A stretch of 13,381 nucleotides of DNA, from positions 1 to 13,381 of the forward strand of contig CAKPBH010000036.1 in the NCBI GenBank assembly GCA_934140355.1, in the 5' to 3' direction. Below are positions 1 through 8,074 of the stretch, one piece after another (position 1 is the stretch's first letter; the number at the start of each line of letters is the position of its first letter). The translations under genes were made by a program, and so were the position numbers. Source of the stretch: an uncultured Bacilli bacterium. GTDB taxonomy: Bacteria > Bacillota_I > Bacilli_A > RF39 > UBA660. The notes under the pieces are model-generated. The model made no database searches. It was not told the DNA's origin and saw nothing but the letters and a program-made list of their open reading frames with translations.

Positions 1-29
1 ACAAAATCTTGCACAACACTATTTTTCAT
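1..29 (-). CDS. Start of an unidentified gene downstream of dnaI (partial)
   Basis: On the minus strand an ATG lies at 27-29 and begins MKNSVVQDF before the window ends. A GAGG ribosome site overlaps the TGA stop of dnaI, about 8 bases upstream of the ATG, so this is probably the next cistron of the dnaB-dnaI operon. Nine residues are too few to name a family. The reading frame is open to the edge, but so short a stretch could also be open by chance. Confidence 0.5.
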
Positions 30-39
30 TCTTTTTTCC

Positions 40-963
40 TCACTTTCGTTTATTTTCACTGACTAGAGTCATTTCTGTTGTCAGTTGTTTGATTCTTTCA
101 ATAATTCTTTTTGCTTTGACGCGATCAATTCCTTTTGCACTTGTTCCAAAATGTTCTTCTAAATCTTTAATGGTTAAATTCGAAGTAAAAAAAGTAGTTA
201 GGCCTTCTTGAGTTCTATGTTGAAGAATATTTCCTAATACTTCATCCCTACTCCATTCAGTCATTGTCTCGGCACCTATATCATCAATTAATAATACTTC
301 AACAGTTTTTAGTAGTTTAAATTTCTCGTTGTAGGAATCATTATTTCCAAAAGATTCTTTCAGACTCCTTAGCAACTCTGGATAATAAATAATCGCTATC
401 TTATGGTTCTTTTTTGCAAGTTCATTTAGTGTTGCTGAGATAAGGTAGGTTTTTCCACAACCAAAATTTCCATTTAAGTATAATCCTTTCATTCCGGATT
501 TAGGTTGATAGGTATCTAGAAAATTCTTTAACCATTTTATAATTTCAAATCGGTTTGGATCATTAATGTCAATATTTTTCATACTTGCTTCTTTGATTTC
601 TTTTGGAATATCAAAAAGATAAATGTTCTCTTTATATTTATTCTTTTTATCTAATTCTTTTTTATATCGACAAGGAACGTAATCAAATACTAAGTTATCA
701 CTTAAAATTTCCGGATAAAAGATGTATCCTGGATAGGAATTTTTACATTCTAAAATATTTTTGCATTGCTTACAGTTTTTTAATTCTTGAGCAGTTTCTT
801 CTAGGGAAGTTGTATATTTCATTAGATAAGATTTTGGTAAATTTAAGTTTTCTACTATTTTTTTTAAATGACTATTATTCTCTATTGCCTTATCATAATC
901 TTCCATTAATTTATCTTGGTTTAAATTATAACTTTCCTTTAATACCTCTTTTATTCCCTTCAT
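40..963 (-). CDS. dnaI: Primosomal protein DnaI (helicase loader, AAA+ ATPase)
   Basis: DnaI loads the replicative helicase onto DNA during initiation and restart in Bacilli, working with DnaB and DnaD. The 307-residue protein has the usual two-part layout. The N-terminal helicase-interacting region carries cysteines at 64, 67, 73 and 98, which fit the zinc-binding N-domain of the family. The C-terminal AAA+ domain has a Walker A motif (GNFGCGKT, 165-172), Walker B (LLIDD, about 224-228), a sensor-1 segment (TSN, 260-262) and a conserved Arg within IIERI (near 290) that may be the arginine finger. The start is set by an AAAGGAG site located inside the end of dnaB; the two genes are one base apart, so translational coupling is likely. 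It ends in TGA, the only TGA stop among the complete genes here. Confidence 0.95.
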   Translation of the reverse strand: MKGIKEVLKESYNLNQDKLMEDYDKAIENNSHLKKIVENLNLPKSYLMKYTTSLEETAQELKNCKQCKNILECKNSYPGYIFYPEILSDNLVFDYVPCRYKKELDKKNKYKENIYLFDIPKEIKEASMKNIDINDPNRFEIIKWLKNFLDTYQPKSGMKGLYLNGNFGCGKTYLISATLNELAKKNHKIAIIYYPELLRSLKESFGNNDSYNEKFKLLKTVEVLLIDDIGAETMTEWSRDEVLGNILQHRTQEGLTTFFTSNLTIKDLEEHFGTSAKGIDRVKAKRIIERIKQLTTEMTLVSENKRK

Positions 964-964
964 C

Positions 965-2269
965 TTATCGATACTCCTTTAACAAGTCTTGCATTGCTTT
1001 TTGTTCTTCTAAGCTAGCTTCCTTTTTCTTAATATTTTTATCAAACCATTCTGGTACTTTTTCTTCCCTTGTTACTCTTGGTTTAGTTGTCGTAGTTCCT
1101 TTTTTATATTTTTTGTGTTCTTTTTCTGCTAATCGCATTGCTTCATCAACAGTTTCTATTTTTTGTCTTTGCCACTGGCCAGCGATTGTTTCAGCTAAGC
1201 CACGGGTTAATTTATTATTATTGGTTTTTAAAATATAATCAATTAAAACATTGACTACTCCTGGCTGTAATTTATAAACGCAAACTAAATCTTCTGCTAA
1301 TTTTAAATCTCTTGATGTTGGTTCTGTGCCATTATTTTTACTTTTTAATAAATCATAAGGGCTAATCGTTTCAAAGGTGTAAATCATTTTCGCTCTTTTT
1401 GAAGTATCGCCAGTTGGTTCTTTTAAATATTCTGGTTGGGTGTTATAAACAATTGTAGGTAAGAGACCATGATTGTCAAATTGGTAATAGTTTCGGCAAG
1501 TTTTTCTTAATTCTTCTTTGTTTAATGTTCCTCTTTCGGTAATACAAATTGGAATAATATCTTGTATTTTAACAACATCTAGGCCATACAAAAAAGAAAG
1601 TTGTAAGATTAATTCTTTATTCTCTTTCGTAAATACTTTATTTTTGTCTAATCCACTTGGAAGAGCATTAGCTAAAAATTCAAAATCAAAATTGGTATTT
1701 ATATTTAATTTTTGAACATTTGTTTTTCTAATGTCATTGTTTACTACTTCGTAAGAAGTTAGAGGGACTGATGAGAATACTTCCGTAAATGATGCGGTTA
1801 TATCTTGATAGTTATTTGTTGATAATCTTGGTGCTTTAAAGTATTCTAAAAGTTTTTCATATTCTTTTTTTCCTAAATTATTATATAAAACAACATTTAA
1901 GATAGGATGGTTAAAAAAGTCACTTGCTTTAATTGGAGAATACAACTGATAAATATAACTTCCAGTTGTTGATTCTTTAAAATAAGTTTTTAAAAGACCG
2001 ATAGCTTCTAACTTTTGCCTTGCTTTTTCAATTTCTGATAAAGATATTTGCATATTAGTTACCAAGTGATGATGGGTATATTCCGTGCTTACTTGTCTCA
2101 ACTTATCTAAATCAGACCAAAGAGTAAAATATAACATTACTGCAAGAGGGCCTATAATGGGTTGATATAACATGGTTAGTATGAGTCTATCTTCTGCAGT
2201 AATAATGCTTTTATTTACTACAGTATAAGTATCGGCAGGAGATATTCCTTTTAAATTTAATTCTTTCAT
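965..2269 (-). CDS. dnaB: Replication initiation / membrane attachment protein DnaB (DnaD/DnaB family)
   Basis: This is the Gram-positive initiation protein DnaB, unrelated to the E. coli helicase of the same name. It acts with DnaD and DnaI to load helicase at oriC and at stalled forks. The 434-residue length is typical. Residues 1-145 form the N-terminal winged-helix-like region (DRLILTMLYQPIIG at 27-40, and a helix ending in EAIGLLKTYFKE). The C-terminal DnaB_2/DDBH2 domain lies at about 325-390 and ends with the signature helix LAETIAGQWQRQKI (358-371). A charged tail follows. The start has an AAGAGGA ribosome site and lies downstream of a good promoter at 2293-2321. It is the first gene of an operon with dnaI. 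The neighbourhood matches the dnaB-dnaI order known in Bacilli, although the other usual neighbours are not visible here. Confidence 0.93.
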   Translation of the reverse strand: MKELNLKGISPADTYTVVNKSIITAEDRLILTMLYQPIIGPLAVMLYFTLWSDLDKLRQVSTEYTHHHLVTNMQISLSEIEKARQKLEAIGLLKTYFKESTTGSYIYQLYSPIKASDFFNHPILNVVLYNNLGKKEYEKLLEYFKAPRLSTNNYQDITASFTEVFSSVPLTSYEVVNNDIRKTNVQKLNINTNFDFEFLANALPSGLDKNKVFTKENKELILQLSFLYGLDVVKIQDIIPICITERGTLNKEELRKTCRNYYQFDNHGLLPTIVYNTQPEYLKEPTGDTSKRAKMIYTFETISPYDLLKSKNNGTEPTSRDLKLAEDLVCVYKLQPGVVNVLIDYILKTNNNKLTRGLAETIAGQWQRQKIETVDEAMRLAEKEHKKYKKGTTTTKPRVTREEKVPEWFDKNIKKKEASLEEQKAMQDLLKEYR

Positions 2270-2292
2270 ACAACCACTGTCCTCTTAGTTAT

Positions 2293-2321
2293 ATTCTATA
2301 ATAAAAGATGAGAAAAGTAAA
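2293..2321 (-). promoter_or_regulatory. Sigma-A-type promoter of dnaB-dnaI
   Basis: Read on the minus strand, the -35 is TTTACT (2316-2321, 4 of 6 to consensus) and the -10 is TAGAAT (2293-2298, 5 of 6), separated by exactly 17 bases. It ends 23 bases before the dnaB start codon. No other promoter of this quality lies in the gap between the two genes. Confidence 0.6.
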
Positions 2322-2393
2322 GAAAATTTCTAGATTTGAATTGTGTTAAAAAACTTAAATATAGTATTTTTATTTTAATGAAATTTGGTGAAA

Positions 2394-2437
2394 TAACAAA
2401 AAAGATATAACTTTTAAAATTTTTAATTATATCTTTT
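2394..2437 (-). terminator. Intrinsic terminator after the RNB-like gene
   Basis: A perfect 11-bp AT-rich stem is formed by AAAAGATATAA (2400-2410 on the plus strand) and TTATATCTTTT (2427-2437). On the minus strand it is followed by a run of six T, broken by a G, then more T. It starts immediately after the stop codon at 2439-2441 and separates this transcript from dnaB. The stem has only one G-C pair, so efficiency may be moderate. Confidence 0.65.
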
Positions 2438-2438
2438 G

Positions 2439-4619
2439 TTAATTTGTCGATTTTAGAATTTTTCTTAATTTTTTATGATTTTCACTTCTCACTTGATATG
2501 GTGTATATTCATTATTATTTAAGGTATCTAATAAGTAAGAAATTGTTTTTATTTCAGTTGATAAATCGTACTTTCCCTCTTGGATTTTATGAACTATACT
2601 TTGTAAATAAATTCCTAAAGGGGTAGTTTCATCTAGTATTATTTTACTTGTATCTGTTGGAGTAACTGTATAATATTTATCTTTTGATTTTCTCATGATA
2701 TCAAATATTTGATAAGCTTCCTCTTTAGGTAGTCTTGATAGTAGTTGACAAATTTCGTTATGATTTTGACAGAATTTTTCTTCATTAATTTTTTCTTCTT
2801 GATATATAAATGGAATATCTGCCTTTTTTAGTATTTTTTTAATATCAAAAGATAGTATATCTTTGATTAATATTTGTATTTTATTAGTAGAATTTGGTTC
2901 AATAAATTGATTGGTTGTTTTCTCTTTTTTCTTTAATATTTTTATAAAATCTTTTAAAAAAGGATATTTTTGCTCATTTGTTAAATTACTTTCTGCAATA
3001 ATTTCTTCTACCTTTAAAAGCGAAAAACTAAAATTTAGGGTTGATACTTCATTATTAGGATAAATTGTATAAGAAAAATTCATTGTAGGATATAAATGAT
3101 TAGTATCTATTCTTAATAAATATTCTTTATGATTTAGTAGATTGTTATCTAAAGATAGAAGTTTACTGTTATCTAAAATGTGAATACTTAAAGTAATGCT
3201 GCCATCTTTATTGTATTTAACTGAAAAAGCATAGTTTTCAATCTTTTCTATCATAAAAGTAAATGTATTTTCTGTTGAAGTAATTGTTTCTCGATTACTA
3301 TCTTGATAGTACTGGATTAAGTTGGGAAGAATCGAATTTTCTAAACATAGCTGTTCTTTCCTTAATTTTTCAGATGTATCTTTGGTTGAATAAATATTTT
3401 TCTCTAGAAGTGATGTTAGTTCCATTACAGTTTTACTAATTTCTGACATAGAAACATATTTTTTATTTTTGCAGTATTTTTCAAAAGATAAAAGAATCGT
3501 TTTATATTTTTCTTGTTCATCTTCTGTTAAATGATTTTCTTTTAAAAGGAGTTTTATTATTTCTTTATAAAACATTGGATTTTGATATACTAATCCATGA
3601 TTTAATAACTTCAATTTATAATTGTAAATCATTTCGTCTAAAAGATAAAAAACAATATGCGTATTTTCATCCCTTGCTTCTAAAAAAATTGGAATTTCAG
3701 TAATGAGTTGTTGAATAATGGAGTAATTTCTATCATCTTTAGATAAAATCTTTAGTATCTCATAATATGTTGTGGTATCATAGAAATTTGAATAAGTATC
3801 ATTTAAGTTTTTTTCAAATAAAAGAATTATTTTTTTTAAAAAATTTCGTTTATATACTTCTTCTTTTGAAATCGTACGAAGATAATTTTTTATGACGTCA
3901 AGTCCTAACAAGCATAGTTCTTCTTTTTCTTCTTTTGACTGTTTTTGAATTTTTTCAAATAAGTCACTTATTTCCTTCGGAATTGAACTATCTAATGCAA
4001 TATTATATTTTCTAATATAAACATCTTGTAGAATCTCTTGTAAAAATTTAGAAAATTCTTTTGCTAAAATAGATTGAGATGATAAAAGTTCTGTATAATC
4101 TGTTAATTCCTCTTTTTCTTTTTTTGGTGTGGCCTTTATTATTTTTTCTTTTTTTTCTTTTTTTATTAATTTTTCTATGTAAATGATAAATTTATTATTT
4201 TTTTGAATTTTTTCGTCAATATTTAAAATTTCTTTTTGCAATGATTCATATTTTTCTAATGTTAAATATTTAAAAAATTCTTTTTTATTCTTTTTTAAAT
4301 TGGAAGATAATTTGTTTTCCTTAGCAATAATACGATAAATTTTCTTATATATTTTCTTTTTCTTAATATGAAGTAAAATATTGTAATTGTTGTAGGCATC
4401 ATTCAATGTATTTAGATATTTTAACTTTTGGTTTGCATCTGAACTTTCTAGATAGTTTAAAAATATTATTAATTCTTCTTCAGATAAAAAATAATCTAAT
4501 AACATTATATTTTTAACTAATTCGTTTTTTGTTTTGTCACTTTTTGTTGGTTCTTCTACAGTTTCTAATTTTTTTAGAAAAAGGTTTACTTTTTCTGTTA
4601 TTTCTTCTTTGGACATCAT
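2439..4619 (-). CDS. Large cytoplasmic protein with a degenerate, probably catalytically dead RNase II/R (RNB) domain
   Basis: No standard gene name fits. The 726-residue protein has no signal peptide or membrane segment. Residues 1-440 are strongly helical and Lys/Glu-rich, with a likely coiled coil around 85-165. From about residue 452 the sequence follows the RNB exoribonuclease pattern. FTFMIEKIENYAFSV (453-467) aligns without a gap to the active-site segment (family form IDPEDAKDFDDAISV), with the catalytic aspartates replaced by residues such as Thr, Ile, Asn and Tyr. SIHILDNS (478-485) matches GVHIADVS, and ADIPFIY (600-606) matches ANxPxIYR. TPLGIYLQSIVHKI (666-679) matches the (T)SPIRRYPDLIVHRLL helix, with the Arg-Arg pair changed to Gly-Ile. 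The fold may persist while metal-dependent cleavage is unlikely. RNA binding or a scaffold role is inference. The start is one of two adjacent ATGs (4617-4619 or 4614-4616) after AAGGGGG. The gene has its own promoter and terminator. Confidence 0.72.
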   Translation of the reverse strand: MMSKEEITEKVNLFLKKLETVEEPTKSDKTKNELVKNIMLLDYFLSEEELIIFLNYLESSDANQKLKYLNTLNDAYNNYNILLHIKKKKIYKKIYRIIAKENKLSSNLKKNKKEFFKYLTLEKYESLQKEILNIDEKIQKNNKFIIYIEKLIKKEKKEKIIKATPKKEKEELTDYTELLSSQSILAKEFSKFLQEILQDVYIRKYNIALDSSIPKEISDLFEKIQKQSKEEKEELCLLGLDVIKNYLRTISKEEVYKRNFLKKIILLFEKNLNDTYSNFYDTTTYYEILKILSKDDRNYSIIQQLITEIPIFLEARDENTHIVFYLLDEMIYNYKLKLLNHGLVYQNPMFYKEIIKLLLKENHLTEDEQEKYKTILLSFEKYCKNKKYVSMSEISKTVMELTSLLEKNIYSTKDTSEKLRKEQLCLENSILPNLIQYYQDSNRETITSTENTFTFMIEKIENYAFSVKYNKDGSITLSIHILDNSKLLSLDNNLLNHKEYLLRIDTNHLYPTMNFSYTIYPNNEVSTLNFSFSLLKVEEIIAESNLTNEQKYPFLKDFIKILKKKEKTTNQFIEPNSTNKIQILIKDILSFDIKKILKKADIPFIYQEEKINEEKFCQNHNEICQLLSRLPKEEAYQIFDIMRKSKDKYYTVTPTDTSKIILDETTPLGIYLQSIVHKIQEGKYDLSTEIKTISYLLDTLNNNEYTPYQVRSENHKKLRKILKSTN

Positions 4620-4648
4620 TATTCCCCCTTCTTTTGTATTTTGATGTT

Positions 4649-4657
4649 ACTATAGCA
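4649..4657 (-). promoter_or_regulatory. Extended -10 promoter of the RNB-like gene
   Basis: On the minus strand TGC precedes TATAGT, an extended -10 element, 30 bases before the start codon. The -35 position carries only a weak match, which an extended -10 can compensate. It lies between the aspS terminator and the gene, so the gene is probably transcribed on its own. Confidence 0.5.
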
Positions 4658-4774
4658 TAAAATGTTTGTTTTGAGGATGATATTTACTAGAAAGTAAAGT
4701 TATTTTAAATGTTTTAGGAGATAAAATACTTATCTTTATTTTAGTTTTTTATTTATCTTTTTGATGAAGATGAG

Positions 4775-4809
4775 AAAAAATAAGATAGTTTTGGACGCTA
4801 TCTTATTTT
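4775..4809 (-). terminator. Intrinsic terminator of the gatCAB-aspS operon, embedded in the end of aspS
   Basis: A perfect 12-bp stem pairs CTATCTTATTTT (4798-4809) with AAAATAAGATAG (4777-4788) across a 9-base loop. On the minus strand it ends in a run of six T. The upstream arm is the last three sense codons plus the TAG stop of aspS, so the hairpin doubles as coding sequence. Confidence 0.8.
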
Positions 4810-6543
4810 AATGTGTAATTCTCTTAATTGGGCTTCTGTTAATTCTGAAGGAGATCCCATTAAGTTATCAATGCCACTGGCACTAGTTGGGAAGGCTTGT
4901 ACTTCTCTTAAGTTATCTACATCATTTAGGAGCATAATCATTCTGTCAATTCCAGGAGCCATTCCTCCATGAGGGGGAGCGCCATATTTGAAGGCATTGT
5001 ATAAAGAAGAAAATCTTTCTTTAACAATATCTTTAGAGTATCCTACTTTTTCAAAGGCTAACTCTAAGCAATCTAAGTCGTGATTTCTTAAAGCTCCGCT
5101 AGACATTTCGTAGCCATTGCAAACAAAATCGTATTGGTATGCTAAGATATCATCTAGTTTTTCATTTTGTAAGGCTTCTATTCCACCTTTAGGCATACTA
5201 AATGGATTATGACAGAAATCATATTTTTTTTCTTCATCATTATATTCAAACATTGGGAAATCATTGATGATACAGAATTCATAAGTATCTTCATCGATTA
5301 AGTTACATTTTTTTCCAAGGTAAGTTCTGATTAAACCTGCATATTTCGTGGCATTTTTTTCTTTTTTATTAGCAATGAAGAAAAGAACGCTATTGGTTTG
5401 AAGATTGGTTTTTTCAATTAGATTTTTTCTTTCTTCGTCAGTTAAGAATTTATCGATTGGGCCTTTTAAAGAACCATCTTCTGTTAAAGTTACGTAGCCA
5501 ATCCCTGGCATACCGATTGATGAGGCATAATCGACGATTTCGTTAAACCAACTATTGGAATTTGTTCCTATTTCATCTACTTTAATTGCCCTGATTGTTG
5601 ATTTTTGGAATGGTTTAAAAGTAGTATCTTTTAAATATTCTGTAATATCAATAATCTCTAGAGGATTTCTTAAGTCTGGTTTATCTGTTCCATACTTTAA
5701 CATGGCTTCACGATAAGGGATTCTTTTAAAAGGTAGTGGAGATACTTTTTTGTTAGAAAAGTGGGTAAAGATATCATAAAATATTTTTTCTCCTACTTGA
5801 TAAATATCTTCTTCTTCAACAAAAGACATTTCAAAATCTAATTGATAAAATTCTAGAGTTCTATCTGCTCTTGAATCTTCATCACGAAAACATGGGGCAA
5901 TTTGATAATATTTATCTATGCCTCCGACCATTAATAGTTCTTTATAAATTTGAGGGGCTTGGGGTAAGGCATAAAATTTTCCTGGATATTTTCTGGATGG
6001 GATAACAAAGTCTCTAGCGCCTTCTGGGGAAGATGCTGTGATAATTGGAGTTTGTACTTCTAGAAATCCTAAGTCATCCATTTCATGACGAATGAATTTT
6101 AATAGTTCTGCTCTTCTTTGAATATTTTTTCTGACCTTTTTATTTCTTAAATCTAAATAACGATATTTAAGACGTAATTCTTCACTGATTTCATGAGAAG
6201 TTTTTACTTCGAAAGGAAGGACATTTAACGATTTTCCTAGAAGAGTGATCTTTGTTACTAATAATTCGATAGTTCCAGTTTCTAAGTTGGGATTATAATC
6301 TTCTTCAGCTCTTTTTCTTAATTTTCCTTCTACTGTTACGGTTGATTCTTTAGTGTAGCCATTAAACATTTTATCATCATTGCTGACTAATTGGATGGTT
6401 CCAGTTTCATCTCTTAAATCTAAGAAAATAATTCCTCCATGGTCTCTGATATTTTCAACCCATCCTGATAGAGTAAAGGTTTTATCAATATCAGCTTCCG
6501 TTAGCGTTCCACAGTAAGAAGTTCTATATTTATTTTTAATCAT
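4798..6543 (-). CDS. aspS: Aspartyl-tRNA synthetase, bacterial type, likely non-discriminating
   Basis: This class II synthetase charges tRNA(Asp) with Asp. Placed in one operon with gatCAB it probably also makes Asp-tRNA(Asn), the substrate for amidation. The N-terminal OB anticodon-binding domain covers about 1-110 (GWVENIRDHGG, 27-37), followed by the catalytic core with a bacterial insertion. Motif 2 is visible as CFRDEDSRADR, and motif 3 as GMAPGIDRMIML near the C-terminus. The His in RDHGG (residue 35) is the residue found in well-studied non-discriminating bacterial AspRS, where discriminating enzymes tend to carry Leu; this supports but does not prove the dual role. I start at ATG 6541-6543 (581 residues), because AGAGGTG lies 6 bases upstream. 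A GTG three codons earlier overlaps that ribosome site and is unlikely to be used. It is the last gene of the T-box operon. Confidence 0.95.
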   Translation of the reverse strand: MIKNKYRTSYCGTLTEADIDKTFTLSGWVENIRDHGGIIFLDLRDETGTIQLVSNDDKMFNGYTKESTVTVEGKLRKRAEEDYNPNLETGTIELLVTKITLLGKSLNVLPFEVKTSHEISEELRLKYRYLDLRNKKVRKNIQRRAELLKFIRHEMDDLGFLEVQTPIITASSPEGARDFVIPSRKYPGKFYALPQAPQIYKELLMVGGIDKYYQIAPCFRDEDSRADRTLEFYQLDFEMSFVEEEDIYQVGEKIFYDIFTHFSNKKVSPLPFKRIPYREAMLKYGTDKPDLRNPLEIIDITEYLKDTTFKPFQKSTIRAIKVDEIGTNSNSWFNEIVDYASSIGMPGIGYVTLTEDGSLKGPIDKFLTDEERKNLIEKTNLQTNSVLFFIANKKEKNATKYAGLIRTYLGKKCNLIDEDTYEFCIINDFPMFEYNDEEKKYDFCHNPFSMPKGGIEALQNEKLDDILAYQYDFVCNGYEMSSGALRNHDLDCLELAFEKVGYSKDIVKERFSSLYNAFKYGAPPHGGMAPGIDRMIMLLNDVDNLREVQAFPTSASGIDNLMGSPSELTEAQLRELHIKIR

Positions 6544-6595
6544 GGTTTTCACCTCTTTCTTAGTTTTTTCTTTTTATTAAAGATAAGTTACTTTG

Positions 6596-6621
6596 AAGTA
6601 TTTTTTGGATATAAAATACTT
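6596..6621 (-). other. Intercistronic hairpin between gatB and aspS
   Basis: AAGTATTTT (6596-6604) and AAAATACTT (6613-6621) form a perfect 9-bp stem with an 8-base loop, and the gatB stop codon overlaps one arm. No U-run follows on the minus strand, so this is not a standard terminator. It may be an mRNA processing or stability element, or a chance AT palindrome. Confidence 0.4.
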
Positions 6622-8074
6622 ATTTATCTAATTCTTGTTTTAATATTTTAGCACTTAAGGCTGGGTTTGCTTTACCACGTGTTTTTTTCATGACTTGACC
6701 TACGAAGTAATCAAATAGTTTAGGATTTTTTTTGTAGGATTCTAATTGAGTAGGATTTTCCTCAATGACTTCTTTTATAATCTTGGTTAGCTCTGTTTCA
6801 TCTGTTATTTGGCTCATTCCTAGTTCAGATACTAACTTAACAGGATCTTTTTCTTCTTCTAATGATTTGGTTAATACTTCTTTGGCTTGTTTACCTGAAA
6901 TTTTAGAATTTTCTACTAAATCGATTAATCCTTTTAACATTTTGGGGGTTAGAAATAATTCTTCGATTGTTTTTTCCATTTTATTTAAGTGACCTAAAAT
7001 AATACTATTTATCCAGTTGGCAGCACTTTGTGGATTAGCGCCTAAAGATACGGTTTCTTCAAAATAGTCAGCTAATGGTTTTTCTTTGACAATGATTTTT
7101 GCATCTCTTGGAGAAACGCCTAATTCATTAATATATTTATCTCTTCTTTCTGTTGCTAAAGGTGGGATAGTGGCTTTAATTTCTTCTAACCATTTTTTAT
7201 CTAATTTAAATTTTGGAATATTTGGTTCAACAAAATATTTATAATCAATGGCATCTACTTTGCTACGCATATAGATTGTTGTTCCAGATTCTTCGTCCCA
7301 ACGTCTAGTTTGTTGTTCCATTTCATCGTATTTTCCGTCTTCTTTTAATTCAATTTGACGTTTAATTTCATAGTTGATTGCGTCTCTTACTCCACCAAAA
7401 GAATTGACATTTTTAATTTCTATTTTTGTTCCCCAGTTATCCATCTCTTTTTCATCTAAAGATGCGTCCATAATAGAAACATTAACATCACATCTAATTT
7501 GTCCTTTTTTAGAGTCCGCTTCTGAAATACCCGCATATTGATAAATGGAACGCATTGTCTCTAGGAAAGATACGGCTTCTTCTGCAGAATGGAAGTCTGG
7601 TTCTGTTACTAGTTCTAGAAGAGGAACACCTGCTCTATTATAGTTAATTGTAGTTGTATCTTCATGGTGTGTTGAGGAAGCGGCATCTTCTTCTAAGTGA
7701 ATATTATTTACTCGAATGGTTTTCGTTTCTTCTCCTACTTCGTAAGTTAGTTCTCCATAGATTCCTACGGGAGCTGGTTTAGTTTCTTGCGTAATTTGAA
7801 ATCCTTTGGGTAAATCTGGATAGTAGTAATTTTTTCTTTCAAAATAAATATATTCTGGTTGTTTACAATTTAAGATGATACTAGCCATTAGGGCTTTTCG
7901 AACAGCTTCTTTATTGACTACTGGTAGAGTTCCTGGGAAAGCCATATCAACAGGACGAATATTTGTATTAGGCGTATCGTCGTATGAATTTCTTGCTGAA
8001 GAAAATACTTTAGTATTAGTTTTACTGATTTCACAGTGCATTTCTAATCCAATTAATGCTTTATATTTATCCAT
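6620..8074 (-). CDS. gatB: Aspartyl/glutamyl-tRNA(Asn/Gln) amidotransferase subunit B
   Basis: GatB binds the misacylated tRNA and its kinase-like active site activates the Asp (or Glu) side chain, using ammonia channelled from GatA. The 484 residues match the family length. Visible signatures are ALIGLEMHCEI (6-16), FERKNYYYPDLPKGFQI (78-94), IHLEEDA (125-131), YNRAGVPLLELVTEPDF (145-161), GQIRCDVNVSI (191-201) and IEIKNVNSF (218-226). The C-terminal third is the helical plus YqeY-type tail that contacts tRNA. The ATG overlaps the gatA stop as TAATG, and AAAGGAGG lies inside the end of gatA, so translation is coupled. Given the Asn-type leader and aspS downstream, the main job here is probably Asp-tRNA(Asn) amidation. 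Glu-tRNA(Gln) use is also possible and cannot be excluded from this window. Confidence 0.96.
   Translation of the reverse strand: MDKYKALIGLEMHCEISKTNTKVFSSARNSYDDTPNTNIRPVDMAFPGTLPVVNKEAVRKALMASIILNCKQPEYIYFERKNYYYPDLPKGFQITQETKPAPVGIYGELTYEVGEETKTIRVNNIHLEEDAASSTHHEDTTTINYNRAGVPLLELVTEPDFHSAEEAVSFLETMRSIYQYAGISEADSKKGQIRCDVNVSIMDASLDEKEMDNWGTKIEIKNVNSFGGVRDAINYEIKRQIELKEDGKYDEMEQQTRRWDEESGTTIYMRSKVDAIDYKYFVEPNIPKFKLDKKWLEEIKATIPPLATERRDKYINELGVSPRDAKIIVKEKPLADYFEETVSLGANPQSAANWINSIILGHLNKMEKTIEELFLTPKMLKGLIDLVENSKISGKQAKEVLTKSLEEEKDPVKLVSELGMSQITDETELTKIIKEVIEENPTQLESYKKNPKLFDYFVGQVMKKTRGKANPALSAKILKQELDK

Noticed and set aside
603..1238. A 211-codon plus-strand open frame opposite dnaI and dnaB
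   Set aside because: It lies entirely antisense to two well-recognised genes, has no ribosome site, and its Phe/Leu/Ser-rich make-up is what the reverse strand of Lys/Glu/Asn-rich genes produces.
6544..6552. GTG start for AspS three codons upstream
   Set aside because: The GTG is part of the AGAGGTG ribosome site that serves the ATG at 6543.
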